DNA of 11,365 bases from Anaerolineaceae bacterium. Its GTDB lineage: Bacteria; Chloroflexota; Anaerolineae; JAAYZQ01. Position 1 is the stretch's first letter. The number at the start of each line of letters is the position of its first letter. A program made the translations under genes and the position numbers. The notes below the pieces were generated by a model. It ran no database searches, had not been told where the DNA came from, and was given only the letters and a program-made list of their open reading frames with translations. Positions 1 through 6,530 of the stretch are shown piece after piece. The stretch is from NCBI GenBank assembly GCA_012514775.1, contig JAAYZQ010000421.1, forward strand, positions 1 to 11,365, in the 5' to 3' direction.

Positions 1-1361
1 AGGCTCCGCCCCGCCTCGTCCACGGCGCAAAAGTCCCGCACCTCGGCCGGACCCATGTCGGCGTTGGTCAGCAGCCGGCTGCCCTCGAAACGCCGCGCCT
101 GCCGCTCCCGCGCCGCCTCCACCCGGGCGCGAATGGCGGCCGACGGCTCACCCATCCGGTCGCCCGCCAGCTTCTCGTACTCGACCCGGGGCACCTCGAT
201 GTGGATGTCGATGCGGTCCAACAAGGGGCCCGAGATGCGCTTCTGGTAGCGGGTGACCATGGCCGCCGAGCAGGTGCACTCCTTCACCGGGTCCCCGTAG
301 TAGCCGCACGGGCAGGGGTTGAGGGCCCCGATGAACATGAAATTGGAAGGGAACGTCAGGGAGCCGGAGCTGCGGGCAATGGTCAGCTTTCGATCCTCCA
401 GCGGCTGGCGCAGCATCTCCAGCAGCTTGGTGCCAAACTCGGGCAGCTCGTCCAGAAAGAGGACGCCGCGGTGCGCCAGCGAGATCTCGCCCGGCCTTGG
501 GAAATGGCCGCCGCCCACCAGCCCGGCATAGCTGACGGTGTGGTGCGGCGCGCGGAAGGGCCGGTGGCGGATGAGGGGCGTGTCTTCGGGAAGCATACCG
601 GCCACGGAATAGATCTTGGTCACGGCCAGCGACTCCTCGAAGCTCATGGCCGGCAGGATGGAGGGCATGGCCCGCGCCAGCAGCGTCTTGCCCGCCCCAG
701 GCGGGCCGCTCATGAGCACGTTGTGGGACCCGGCTGCCGCCACCTCCAGGGCGCGCTTGACGTGCTCCTGTCCCTTGACGTCACGGAAGTCGACGGGATA
801 CACGACGGGCGACAGGTCGTCCACCGCGGGTGCCTGGAAGGGCTCGATGGGGGCATAGCCGTGAAAGTGGCCGACCAGGCTGGCCAGGCTGGCGACCGGG
901 ATCACCTCCAGCCCCTCCACCAGTGCCGCCTCGGCGGCGTTGCTGGCCGGCACGTACAGCGTCTTGAGCCCCTGCTCCCGGGCGCCCACGGCCATGGGCA
1001 GCATGCCCGTTACGCTGCGCACGTCGCCGTCGAGGGACAGCTCGCCCACCAGCGCCGCCTCCGACAGGTCGGCGCCCACCTGCTCCGTCGCCACGAGGAT
1101 GGCCACGGCGATGGGCAGGTCGTAGGCGGGGCCCTCCTTGCGAAGGTCGGCGGGGGCCAGGTTGACCGTCAGGCGGGCGCGGGGGTGGACGAGCCCGGAG
1201 TTGACGATGGCGGCCCGGACGCGCTCGCTGGACTCGCGCACGGCGGCGTCGGGCAGCCCGACGATGGTCTGGGAGGGCAGCCCCCGGCTGATGTCGACTT
1301 CTACCGACACGGGCGTGCTGTCCAGGCCGATCAGGGCAAAACTGGTCACTTTGGCAAGCAT
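1..1361 (-). CDS. comM: ComM/YifB-family Mg-chelatase-like AAA+ ATPase (C-terminus cut by window edge)
   Basis: ComM-type proteins are AAA+ helicase-like ATPases; in naturally competent bacteria ComM drives branch migration during integration of incoming DNA, and the family also occurs in species not known to be competent. The first 453 residues are visible. The start MLAKVTSFALIGLD is the family's usual N-terminus, followed by a ChlI-like region (GLPDAAVRESSERVRAA, about 35-51; VNLAPADLRKEGPAYDLPIA, about 66-85). Then comes the AAA core, with Walker A GPPGAGKT at 219-226 and Walker B-like GVLFLDELPEF, and a Cys-rich NPCPCGYYGDP stretch further on. The family is about 500 residues, so roughly 50 are missing past position 1. 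The ATG at 1361 has GGAG/GAGG upstream and a promoter about 70 nt further up. It lies downstream of lexA in the same direction but seems to have its own promoter. The family call is firm; a competence role here is not shown. Confidence 0.95.
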   Translation of the reverse strand, partial: MLAKVTSFALIGLDSTPVSVEVDISRGLPSQTIVGLPDAAVRESSERVRAAIVNSGLVHPRARLTVNLAPADLRKEGPAYDLPIAVAILVATEQVGADLSEAALVGELSLDGDVRSVTGMLPMAVGAREQGLKTLYVPASNAAEAALVEGLEVIPVASLASLVGHFHGYAPIEPFQAPAVDDLSPVVYPVDFRDVKGQEHVKRALEVAAAGSHNVLMSGPPGAGKTLLARAMPSILPAMSFEESLAVTKIYSVAGMLPEDTPLIRHRPFRAPHHTVSYAGLVGGGHFPRPGEISLAHRGVLFLDELPEFGTKLLEMLRQPLEDRKLTIARSSGSLTFPSNFMFIGALNPCPCGYYGDPVKECTCSAAMVTRYQKRISGPLLDRIDIHIEVPRVEYEKLAGDRMGEPSAAIRARVEAARERQARRFEGSRLLTNADMGPAEVRDFCAVDEAGRS

Positions 1362-1396
1362 GGCCTCACTCCGGCGATGCATGGCTGCGACGTATT

Positions 1397-1410
1397 GAAC
1401 GGCGACGTTC
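1397..1410. repeat. Small hairpin in the comM leader (GAACG-GCGA-CGTTC)
   Basis: A 5-bp perfect inverted repeat with a 4-base loop lies inside the predicted 5' leader of comM. In the comM transcript the loop reads UCGC; the opposite strand would have a GNRA-type loop. It superficially resembles a LexA site, but the spacing between GAAC and GTTC is 6, not 4. No function is assigned. Confidence 0.3.
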
Positions 1411-1438
1411 GTTGGCCATGGAGCTTTTAACGGTGGTT

Positions 1439-1467
1439 ATTGTACCAGAAGCGGGGGCAAATGTCCA
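1439..1467 (-). promoter_or_regulatory. Predicted promoter of comM
   Basis: On the minus strand TGGACA (1467-1462) and TACAAT (1444-1439) are separated by exactly 17 bases, one mismatch each from the sigma-70-type consensus. Transcription would start near 1432, giving a leader of about 70 nt before the comM ATG at 1361. It is seen by eye only. Confidence 0.5.
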
Positions 1468-1492
1468 GTTGGCGCTGTGCTCCTCAAGGGAG

Positions 1493-1520
1493 GGACGGTT
1501 CAGTGTGAAACGTGCCGTCC
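1493..1520. repeat. Inverted repeat GGACGG...CCGTCC
   Basis: A 6-bp perfect stem (1493-1498 with 1515-1520) encloses 16 bases. On the minus strand these hold a further short TTCA-CAC-TGAA stem. No T-run follows on either strand, so it is not a standard intrinsic terminator. It lies about 165 nt past the lexA stop and upstream of the predicted comM -35. Confidence 0.35.
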
Positions 1521-1601
1521 AGGACCCGCCTTCATGTGAGTGGCTGGCGCCCATGAGCCGTGCGCCGCGCACAAGGTGTGGGGCCAACCGCACAGGCGCG
1601 C

Positions 1602-1643
1602 GCCGGCGCCGCCTGCTCCCCCCGGCTGGCAGGCAGCGCCGGT
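1602..1643 (-). terminator. Strong GC hairpin downstream of lexA, possible terminator or 3' stabiliser
   Basis: The left arm GCCGGCGCCGCCTGC (1602-1616) pairs with 1629-1643 over 15 positions, with one C-A mismatch and one G-T wobble, around a 12-base loop. It begins 41 nt after the lexA stop codon, where a 3'-end structure is expected. No T-tract follows on the minus strand, so factor-independent termination is uncertain. It could equally protect the lexA mRNA 3' end. Confidence 0.4.
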
Positions 1644-1683
1644 ACTCGAACCCTGCAAAGGCAGGCTCAGCGAGCTGCGGCTG

Positions 1684-2340
1684 CTAGTTGAGCTGGCGGA
1701 TGACGCACAGCACCTTGCCCATGACCTCCACGTTGTCGGCGGCAAAGTACATGGCCGACATGGTGGGGTTGGCAGGCTGCAGGCGCACCTGCTTCCCTTC
1801 CAGGTAAAACCGCTTCAGGGTCGTCTCTTCCTGGTCGCGGATCCACACCGCGGCCAGCTCGCCGTTCTCCACGCGCTCCTGGTGCCGCATCAACACGATG
1901 TCGCCGTCGTTGATGAGGGCGTCGATCATCGAGTTGCCTTGCACCTCCAGGGCATAGATCCCCTTCTCGTCCTTCACGATGTCGCGGGTCAGCTCGATGG
2001 TCGAGTCGGAGCCAAAGGGCGCGAAATCGGTACCAGGGATGGGGATCGGCGCACCGGCGGCGATCCGCCCCAGGAGGGGGATGCGGATGACGTCCGCGGC
2101 ACGGTCCATCAGCTCATCCATGGCCGCTCCGGCCAGCCGGATCCCCCGCGAGATGTCGGCATTGCGCTCGATGAACCCCTTGCGCTCCAGGGCATCCAGG
2201 TTGTACTTGACCACCGAGGTGGAGCTGATGCCCACGTCCTCGCCAATCTCCCGGATGGTGGGCGGGTAGCGGTTCTGCCCCAGGAATGTCCGGATGAACT
2301 CGAGCATCTTTTGCTGTCGTTCAGAAAGGTCCCTTGCCAT
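1684..2340 (-). CDS. lexA: LexA repressor (SOS response regulator, self-cleaving)
   Basis: LexA represses DNA-damage genes and cleaves itself when RecA filaments form on single-stranded DNA. The 218-residue product has full family length. The N-terminal winged helix-turn-helix covers roughly 28-57 (TIREIGEDVGISSTSVVKYN). The cleavage bond Ala95-Gly96 sits in GRIAAGAPIP. The catalytic serine is Ser137 in GNSMIDALINDGD and the lysine is Lys176 in TTLKRFY, so the protease dyad is intact. The ATG at 2340 is preceded by GGAAGGGAGG at good spacing and gives the canonical MARDLSERQQKMLEFI start. Its promoter holds a perfect Gram-positive-type SOS box, so it is most likely autorepressed. No recA, umuDC or dinB lies in the window; the only downstream same-strand neighbour, comM, has its own predicted promoter. 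Confidence 0.98.
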   Translation of the reverse strand: MARDLSERQQKMLEFIRTFLGQNRYPPTIREIGEDVGISSTSVVKYNLDALERKGFIERNADISRGIRLAGAAMDELMDRAADVIRIPLLGRIAAGAPIPIPGTDFAPFGSDSTIELTRDIVKDEKGIYALEVQGNSMIDALINDGDIVLMRHQERVENGELAAVWIRDQEETTLKRFYLEGKQVRLQPANPTMSAMYFAADNVEVMGKVLCVIRQLN

Positions 2341-2388
2341 TACAGGCCTCCCTTCCTAATTCCACCACTAGCTCATCTGTTCGACTGT

Positions 2389-2417
2389 ATTATACACGAA
2401 CATGCGTTCGGTGTCAA
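2389..2417 (-). promoter_or_regulatory. lexA promoter
   Basis: On the minus strand a perfect TTGACA (2417-2412) and a perfect TATAAT (2394-2389) are separated by exactly 17 bases. Transcription would start near 2382, leaving a leader of about 41 nt with a good ribosome binding site before the ATG at 2340. The spacer contains the SOS box. Confidence 0.85.
2397..2410. promoter_or_regulatory. LexA operator (SOS box)
   Basis: CGAACATGCGTTCG matches the Bacillus-type consensus CGAACRNRYGTTYG at every position. It lies wholly within the 17-base spacer between the lexA -35 and -10, so bound LexA would block RNA polymerase on its own promoter. It is 72 bp upstream of the -35 of the divergent plus-strand promoter, so effects on that promoter are uncertain. 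Confidence 0.9.
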
Positions 2418-2481
2418 GCCCCCAATCGAAGAAATTACATAAATTGGTGCAATTTTGCTGCCATTCCATTTGCGCCAAAAC

Positions 2482-2510
2482 TTGAGCCTTGCGTCCAACC
2501 GTGCTACAAT
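2482..2510 (+). promoter_or_regulatory. Promoter of the six-gene plus-strand operon, predicted leaderless start
   Basis: TTGAGC (2482-2487) and TACAAT (2505-2510) are separated by 17 bases. The expected start, 6-8 bases past the -10, falls on or next to the ATG at 2517. No Shine-Dalgarno-like sequence lies between the -10 and the ATG (bases are tagcccc). The two facts together suggest a leaderless transcript. Confidence 0.65.
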
Positions 2511-2516
2511 AGCCCC

Positions 2517-3272
2517 ATGAAATACTTTAGCCTTGCCCGGCGGGTACCCGAGACCGCGGGTGTGGAACCGCGGGTCCTGGCCGGGCTTTATCGCGCCATC
2601 GCCTGGCTGCCCCTGGTGCGGGGTGTCCACCGCCGCTTCCTGAGGGCGGTACTGGCCCTCGACGCCGGCGGCGCCGGGCGCCTGGCCCTTGACGTGGGCA
2701 CGGGGCCCGGCTACGTGCCCGTGGAGCTTGCCCGCCGGCGGCCCGGGCTGCGCGTGGTGGGCCTCGACCTGGCGGCCCACATGGCGGCCCAGGCCGCGGG
2801 CCGCGGCGCCCGCGCTGCCCTGGACGGCCGGGCGCTGTGGCCCCAGGCTGATGGGCACCGCCTGCCCTTTGCCGACGCCAGCTTTGACCTGGTCGTCAGC
2901 TCTTTTGCCCTGCACCACTGGCGAAACCCCCTGGGCGTGTTCGACGAGATCGCCCGCGTCCTGGCGCCGGGGGGGCGCTACGTCCTCGCCGACGTGTGCC
3001 GCGAGCCGAACCTTTTCCAACGGCTCTTTGCCTATGCCAGCATTCCCGTCGTCAGCCTGGCCTTCGGGAGCTACCTGGGTTACGGCGGTTACTACGAATC
3101 GATGCGGGCCGGCTATACGCGCGCCGAGGCCCAGGACCTGCTCCGCGCCTCGGCCCTGCCTCCCGGCAGGGTGGGCCTGGATTCGACCGGGTTCGTGCCC
3201 ATCCTGACCATCGCCTCCGGCCCGGCACCCGCCAGGGGAAAAGAACAGGAGAACCTGAATGAAGCAGCCTGA
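2517..3272 (+). CDS. Class I SAM-dependent methyltransferase (UbiE/Methyltransf_11-like)
   Basis: This 251-residue protein has a Rossmann-type SAM-binding fold. Motif I is LALDVGTGPGYVPVELA (about 56-72), the acidic residue for the SAM ribose lies in GLDLAAHM (82-89), the ADGHRLPFADASFDLVVSSFALHH block spans about 111-134, and VLAPGGRYVLADV is at 148-160. This order is typical of UbiE/biotin-type small-molecule methyltransferases; the substrate cannot be read from the sequence. The frame is open from 2334, but ATG 2517 is chosen: it follows a good promoter and gives a natural start (MKYFSLARRV), while the upstream translation crosses the lexA operator and resembles nothing. It is first in the operon, and its last 14 bp overlap the FAD dehydrogenase start, implying translational coupling. 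A joint substrate with that neighbour is possible but unproven. Confidence 0.88.
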   Translation: MKYFSLARRVPETAGVEPRVLAGLYRAIAWLPLVRGVHRRFLRAVLALDAGGAGRLALDVGTGPGYVPVELARRRPGLRVVGLDLAAHMAAQAAGRGARAALDGRALWPQADGHRLPFADASFDLVVSSFALHHWRNPLGVFDEIARVLAPGGRYVLADVCREPNLFQRLFAYASIPVVSLAFGSYLGYGGYYESMRAGYTRAEAQDLLRASALPPGRVGLDSTGFVPILTIASGPAPARGKEQENLNEAA

Positions 3273-4641
3273 CTATGACGTCATCATCGTCGGCGCCGGA
3301 CCGGCCGGGATCATGGCCGCGCTGGCCCTTACAAGCTCGGCGCAGCCCAGGGTGCTCATGCTCGACAAGGGCCCGTCCCTCGACAAGCGTCACTGCCCTG
3401 CCCGCGAGCAGGGCCGCTGCATGCGCTGCGCCACCTGTGCCCTCGTGACCGGCTGGGGAGGCGCGGGGGCCTTTAGCGACGGAAAGCTGACCCTCACCAC
3501 CCAGGTGGGCGGCCTCCTGGCCGAGATCCGCGGTGAGGCCGAGGCCAATGCCCTCGTCGACGAGGTCGATGCCCTCTGGGTCCGCTTTGGCGCCGACGGC
3601 GAGCCCTACAGCGGCGACCTCGACGAGATCGAAGAGGTGGCGGCCACGGCCGCCATGGCCGGCCTGCGCTTGCAGCACTATCCCATCCGCCACCTGGGCA
3701 CCGAGCGCAGCGGCGACATCCTGGGGGCCATGTACCTTGCCCTCCTCGACTGCGGCGTCGAGGTTCGCACCCGAACCGAGGTCCTGCGCATCCTGACCGA
3801 CGACGGCCAGGTCCGCGGCGTGGAGACTGCCAACGGCGAGATCCTGACGGCGCGCCACGTGGTCGTCGCCCCGGGCCGCGAGGGCGCCGACTGGCTGCGC
3901 CGCCTGGCCAGCGATCTGAGCCTCAGCCTCAGCGTCAACCCCGTCGACATTGGCGTGCGCGTCGAGCTGCCGGCCCACATCCTCAAGCCCCTTACCGACC
4001 TGCTATACGAGCCCAAGTTCTTGTACTTTTCCTCGGCCTTTGACGACCGTGTCCGCACCTTTTGCGTCTGTCCCGCGGGCGAGGTCGTCACCGAGTGGGC
4101 CGGCGACGTGCTGACCGTGAACGGGCACTCTTACGCCAACAAAAAGACCGAGAACACCAACTTTGCGGTGCTGGTTAGCAAGAACTTTACCGAGCCGTTC
4201 CGCGAGCCCATCGCCTACGGCAAGTACATCGCCCGCCTGGCCAACCTGCTCTCCGGGGGGATCATTGTCCAGCGCCTGGGCGACCTGCGCGAGGGACGCC
4301 GCACCACCCGGCAGCGCCTGGAGCGCTGCATCACCCGGCCCACCCTCGGCGAGGCCACGCCCGGCGACCTCAACCTGGTGCTGCCCTACCGCTACGTGGT
4401 CAACATCCTGGAGATGCTGGATGCCCTGGACCAGGTGGCGCCCGGCGTCGCCTCTCGCCACACGCTGCTGTATGGCGTGGAGGCCAAGTTCTACTCGTCG
4501 CGGCTCAAGCTGACCCGCGACCTGGAGACCGAAGTGACCAACCTCTTTGCCGCCGGCGACGGCGCCGGCGTCACCCGGGGCCTGGTACAGGCTTCGGCGT
4601 CCGGCCTCATCGTCGGGCGCGAGATCCTGGCCCGGCTGTGA
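3259..4641 (+). CDS. FAD-dependent dehydrogenase, COG2509 type (function unknown)
   Basis: The 460-residue flavoprotein starts with a dinucleotide-binding fold, VIIVGAGPAG (8-17), and closes with the matching FAD motif AAGDGAGVTRGLVQASASG (431-449). After the first fold comes the signature of this uncharacterised family: Cys46, Cys54, Cys57 and Cys60 in CPAREQGRCMRCATC, then GWGGAGAFSDGKL (65-77). The cysteines resemble a metal or cluster site or a redox thiol set; I infer this, and no binding is shown. No signal peptide or membrane segment is evident, so it is probably cytosolic. The ATG at 3259 has AGGAGA six bases upstream. The start lies inside the methyltransferase gene. Substrate unknown; annotators often call such proteins NAD(P)/FAD-dependent oxidoreductase. 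Confidence 0.9.
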   Translation: MKQPDYDVIIVGAGPAGIMAALALTSSAQPRVLMLDKGPSLDKRHCPAREQGRCMRCATCALVTGWGGAGAFSDGKLTLTTQVGGLLAEIRGEAEANALVDEVDALWVRFGADGEPYSGDLDEIEEVAATAAMAGLRLQHYPIRHLGTERSGDILGAMYLALLDCGVEVRTRTEVLRILTDDGQVRGVETANGEILTARHVVVAPGREGADWLRRLASDLSLSLSVNPVDIGVRVELPAHILKPLTDLLYEPKFLYFSSAFDDRVRTFCVCPAGEVVTEWAGDVLTVNGHSYANKKTENTNFAVLVSKNFTEPFREPIAYGKYIARLANLLSGGIIVQRLGDLREGRRTTRQRLERCITRPTLGEATPGDLNLVLPYRYVVNILEMLDALDQVAPGVASRHTLLYGVEAKFYSSRLKLTRDLETEVTNLFAAGDGAGVTRGLVQASASGLIVGREILARL

Positions 4642-4668
4642 GCCGGCCATCGTGGGAGGGAAACACGC

Positions 4669-5229
4669 ATGCCTTTCGAGTTCCACAGGCTTGAGCTGCC
4701 GGAAGTCATCCTCGTCCAGGCGACCAGTTTCGGCGACGGCCGCGGCTTTTTCATGGAAACCTACAAGGCGTCGGTCTTTGCCGCCGGCGGCATTCCGTCG
4801 CCCTTTGTCCAGGACAATCTCTCCCGCTCGGCCCGTGGCGTCCTGCGGGGGCTGCACTACCAGAAGCACCCCCGCGCCCAGGGCAAGCTGGTGTCGGTGA
4901 TCCGCGGCAGCATCCTGGACGTGGCCGTCGACATCCGCCACGGATCGCCCACCTACGGGCAGTGGCTGAGCTGCGAGCTGTCGGGCGGGACGGGCACGAT
5001 GCTCTACGTGCCCGTCGGCTTTGCCCACGGCTTTTGCGTCCTCAGCGACGAGGCCGACGTCCTGTACAAGGTCACCGCCGAGTTCGACCCCGAGCTGGAT
5101 CGAGGCATCCTGTGGGACGACCCCGAAATCGGCGTGCAGTGGCCCCTGGCCGATCCGATCCTGTCGCCCAAGGACGCCAGCTTGCCGCCCCTGCGCCTGG
5201 CCGACAACAATTTCGAGTTTGAGGGCTGA
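4669..5229 (+). CDS. rfbC: dTDP-4-dehydrorhamnose 3,5-epimerase
   Basis: RfbC/RmlC epimerises C3 and C5 of dTDP-4-keto-6-deoxyglucose, the third step to dTDP-L-rhamnose for cell-surface polysaccharides. The 186-residue cupin has the usual length and an intact catalytic set: His63 in RGLHYQ, Lys73 in GKLVSV, His120 in VGFAHGF, Tyr133 in VLYKVT, and Asp169 in LSPKDA near the end. DGRGFFMETY (23-32) and VQDNLSRS (47-54) are standard substrate-site motifs. The ATG at 4669 has GGGAGGG eight bases upstream. It follows the FAD dehydrogenase by 27 bp, and its TGA shares one base with the miaB ATG. None of the other rhamnose genes (rfbA, rfbB, rfbD) is in the window, which is unusual. Confidence 0.96.
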   Translation: MPFEFHRLELPEVILVQATSFGDGRGFFMETYKASVFAAGGIPSPFVQDNLSRSARGVLRGLHYQKHPRAQGKLVSVIRGSILDVAVDIRHGSPTYGQWLSCELSGGTGTMLYVPVGFAHGFCVLSDEADVLYKVTAEFDPELDRGILWDDPEIGVQWPLADPILSPKDASLPPLRLADNNFEFEG

Positions 5230-6530
5230 TGAAGTATTACCTCTGGACCATAGGCTGCCAGATGAACATGGCCGACTCGCGCCGGGCAGCCGAAGAGCTG
5301 GAAAAGTTGGGCTTCCGCAAGGCGCGCCAGCCCGAGGCCGCCGACCTGGTCGTCCTGAATACGTGCGTCGTCCGCCAGAGCGCCGAGGACAAGGTCCTGG
5401 GGCGCCTGACCTCCCTGGCCGGGCTCAAGCGCCGGCGGCCCGACATGACCCTGGCCCTCATGGGCTGTTTCGTCCACGAAATCCCTTCGCTCCAACACCA
5501 CTATCCCTGGGTGGACGCCTTTATCCTGCCCTCCGACGTCCAGGCCCTGGTGGACCTGGCGCGACAAAAGGCGGACGGCCGCACGCCCGAGAGCCGGCGG
5601 CCCGACCCGGGCCGCGTTCCCGTTTCCGTGGGCGTGCCCATCAGCTTCGGCTGCGACCACTTGTGCACCTACTGCATCGTCCGCCTGCGCCGCGGGCGCG
5701 AGAGCAGCCGCCCTGTGGACGAGATCGTCGCCGAGGTCCGCGACCTGGCCGCCCGGGGCGTGCGCGAGGTCACGCTCCTGGGCCAGAACGTCGACTCGTA
5801 CGGGCACGACCTGGACGACGGCGGGCACGGCCGGCCTCCCGACCTGGCGGACCTGCTGGAGGCCGTGCACGCCGTGTCTGGCCTGGCGCGCATCCGTTTC
5901 CTCACCTCGCATCCCGCCGACATGACCCAGCGCCTGGTAGAGACCGCCGCCCGCCTGCCCCTGGTCTGCGAGCACATGGAGCTGCCCGTGCAGGCCGGCG
6001 ACGACGCCGTGCTGCGGCGCATGGGCCGCGGCTACACCGTGGCCGAGTACCGGGACCTCGTGGCGCGCATCCGGGCGGCCATGCCCGGGGTCGGCCTGGC
6101 CACCGACGTCATCGTCGGCTTTCCCGGCGAAACGGCCGGGCAGTTCGAGGCCACCTACCGGCTCCTGGAAGAGATCCGCTTCGACATGGTCCACGTGGCC
6201 GCCTATTCCCCGCGCCCCGGCACCCCCTCCGCGCGCCTCGCCGACGACGTGCCGGCCCGCGAAAAGGATCGCCGCCGCAAGGCCGTGGACGACCTCCAGG
6301 AGCGCATCGTGGGCGAGATCAATGCCGGGCTCGTAGGGCAGACCGTGGAGGTCCTGGTGGAGGAGCGCCACCGGGGCAAGTGGCGGGGCCGCACGCGCAC
6401 CAACAAGCTCGTCTTTTTCGACGTGGGGCAGCAGGACCGCGCCGGCCAGCTCGTGCCCGTGCGCATCACCCAGGCCGGCGCCTGGTCCATGCAGGCCGAA
6501 CCGGTGGATGGAGAAGGGGAGGCAGCGTGA
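5229..6530 (+). CDS. miaB: tRNA-2-methylthio-N6-dimethylallyladenosine synthase MiaB
   Basis: MiaB adds a methylthio group to N6-isopentenyladenosine at position 37 of tRNAs reading UNN codons, using two [4Fe-4S] clusters and SAM. The 433 residues have the standard order. The UPF0004 domain has cluster cysteines Cys10 (TIGCQMN), Cys46 (LNTCVVR) and Cys80 (LMGCF). The radical-SAM core has Cys142, Cys146 and Cys149 in SFGCDHLCTYC, then TLLGQNVDSYG. A TRAM domain occupies about 367-430. One oddity: the usual CIVPYxRGRE reads CIVRLRRGRE here, replacing a proline nearly constant in methylthiotransferases. The start overlaps the rfbC stop as TGATG, with GAGGG just upstream. The miaA gene making its substrate is not in the window. 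RimO and MtaB are less likely given the N-terminus and the QNVDSYG motif. Confidence 0.95.
   Translation: MKYYLWTIGCQMNMADSRRAAEELEKLGFRKARQPEAADLVVLNTCVVRQSAEDKVLGRLTSLAGLKRRRPDMTLALMGCFVHEIPSLQHHYPWVDAFILPSDVQALVDLARQKADGRTPESRRPDPGRVPVSVGVPISFGCDHLCTYCIVRLRRGRESSRPVDEIVAEVRDLAARGVREVTLLGQNVDSYGHDLDDGGHGRPPDLADLLEAVHAVSGLARIRFLTSHPADMTQRLVETAARLPLVCEHMELPVQAGDDAVLRRMGRGYTVAEYRDLVARIRAAMPGVGLATDVIVGFPGETAGQFEATYRLLEEIRFDMVHVAAYSPRPGTPSARLADDVPAREKDRRRKAVDDLQERIVGEINAGLVGQTVEVLVEERHRGKWRGRTRTNKLVFFDVGQQDRAGQLVPVRITQAGAWSMQAEPVDGEGEAA

Larger units (their letters stand above)
1362..1683. other. Intergenic region between lexA and comM, hairpin-rich, no gene seen
   Basis: This 322-bp stretch carries the comM promoter at its comM end and several GC-rich inverted repeats: 1493-1520, 1560-1572, 1602-1643 and 1652-1665. 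Open frames exist on both strands, but their translations are Arg/Pro/Ala-rich, resemble no family I know, and look like GC-driven chance frames. I checked for tRNA-, tmRNA-, SRP- and RNase P-like signatures by eye and found none. A T-loop-like GGTTCGAG on the minus strand near 1650 has no matching stem. Confidence 0.6.

Noticed and set aside
1397..1410. A possible second LexA site, GAAC-N6-GTTC, in the comM leader
   Set aside because: The half-sites are 6 bases apart rather than 4, and the outer bases do not fit CGAACRNRYGTTYG, so it is more likely a chance small hairpin.
201..1430. A 409-codon open frame on the plus strand opposite comM
   Set aside because: It is antisense to a clear comM gene. 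The product is His/Gly/Arg-rich with no recognisable motif, as expected for a GC-driven shadow frame.
1636..1683. A tRNA-like T-loop (GGTTCGAG on the minus strand) near 1650
   Set aside because: There is no matching 5-bp T-stem, no acceptor pairing and no D- or anticodon arm.
2379..2383. An extra GTTCG half-site just downstream of the lexA -10
   Set aside because: It is a single half-site without a partner at the right spacing.
2334..2516. An N-terminal extension of the methyltransferase from ATG 2334
   Set aside because: It would translate across the lexA promoter and operator and lies upstream of the predicted start of transcription. Residues resemble no family, and ATG 2517 fits better.
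5021..6526. A very long plus-strand frame running into chbG (791 codons in all)
   Set aside because: The first 500 codons overlap rfbC and miaB in another frame and are Arg/Pro/Gly-rich. Only the part from GTG 6527 resembles a real protein.
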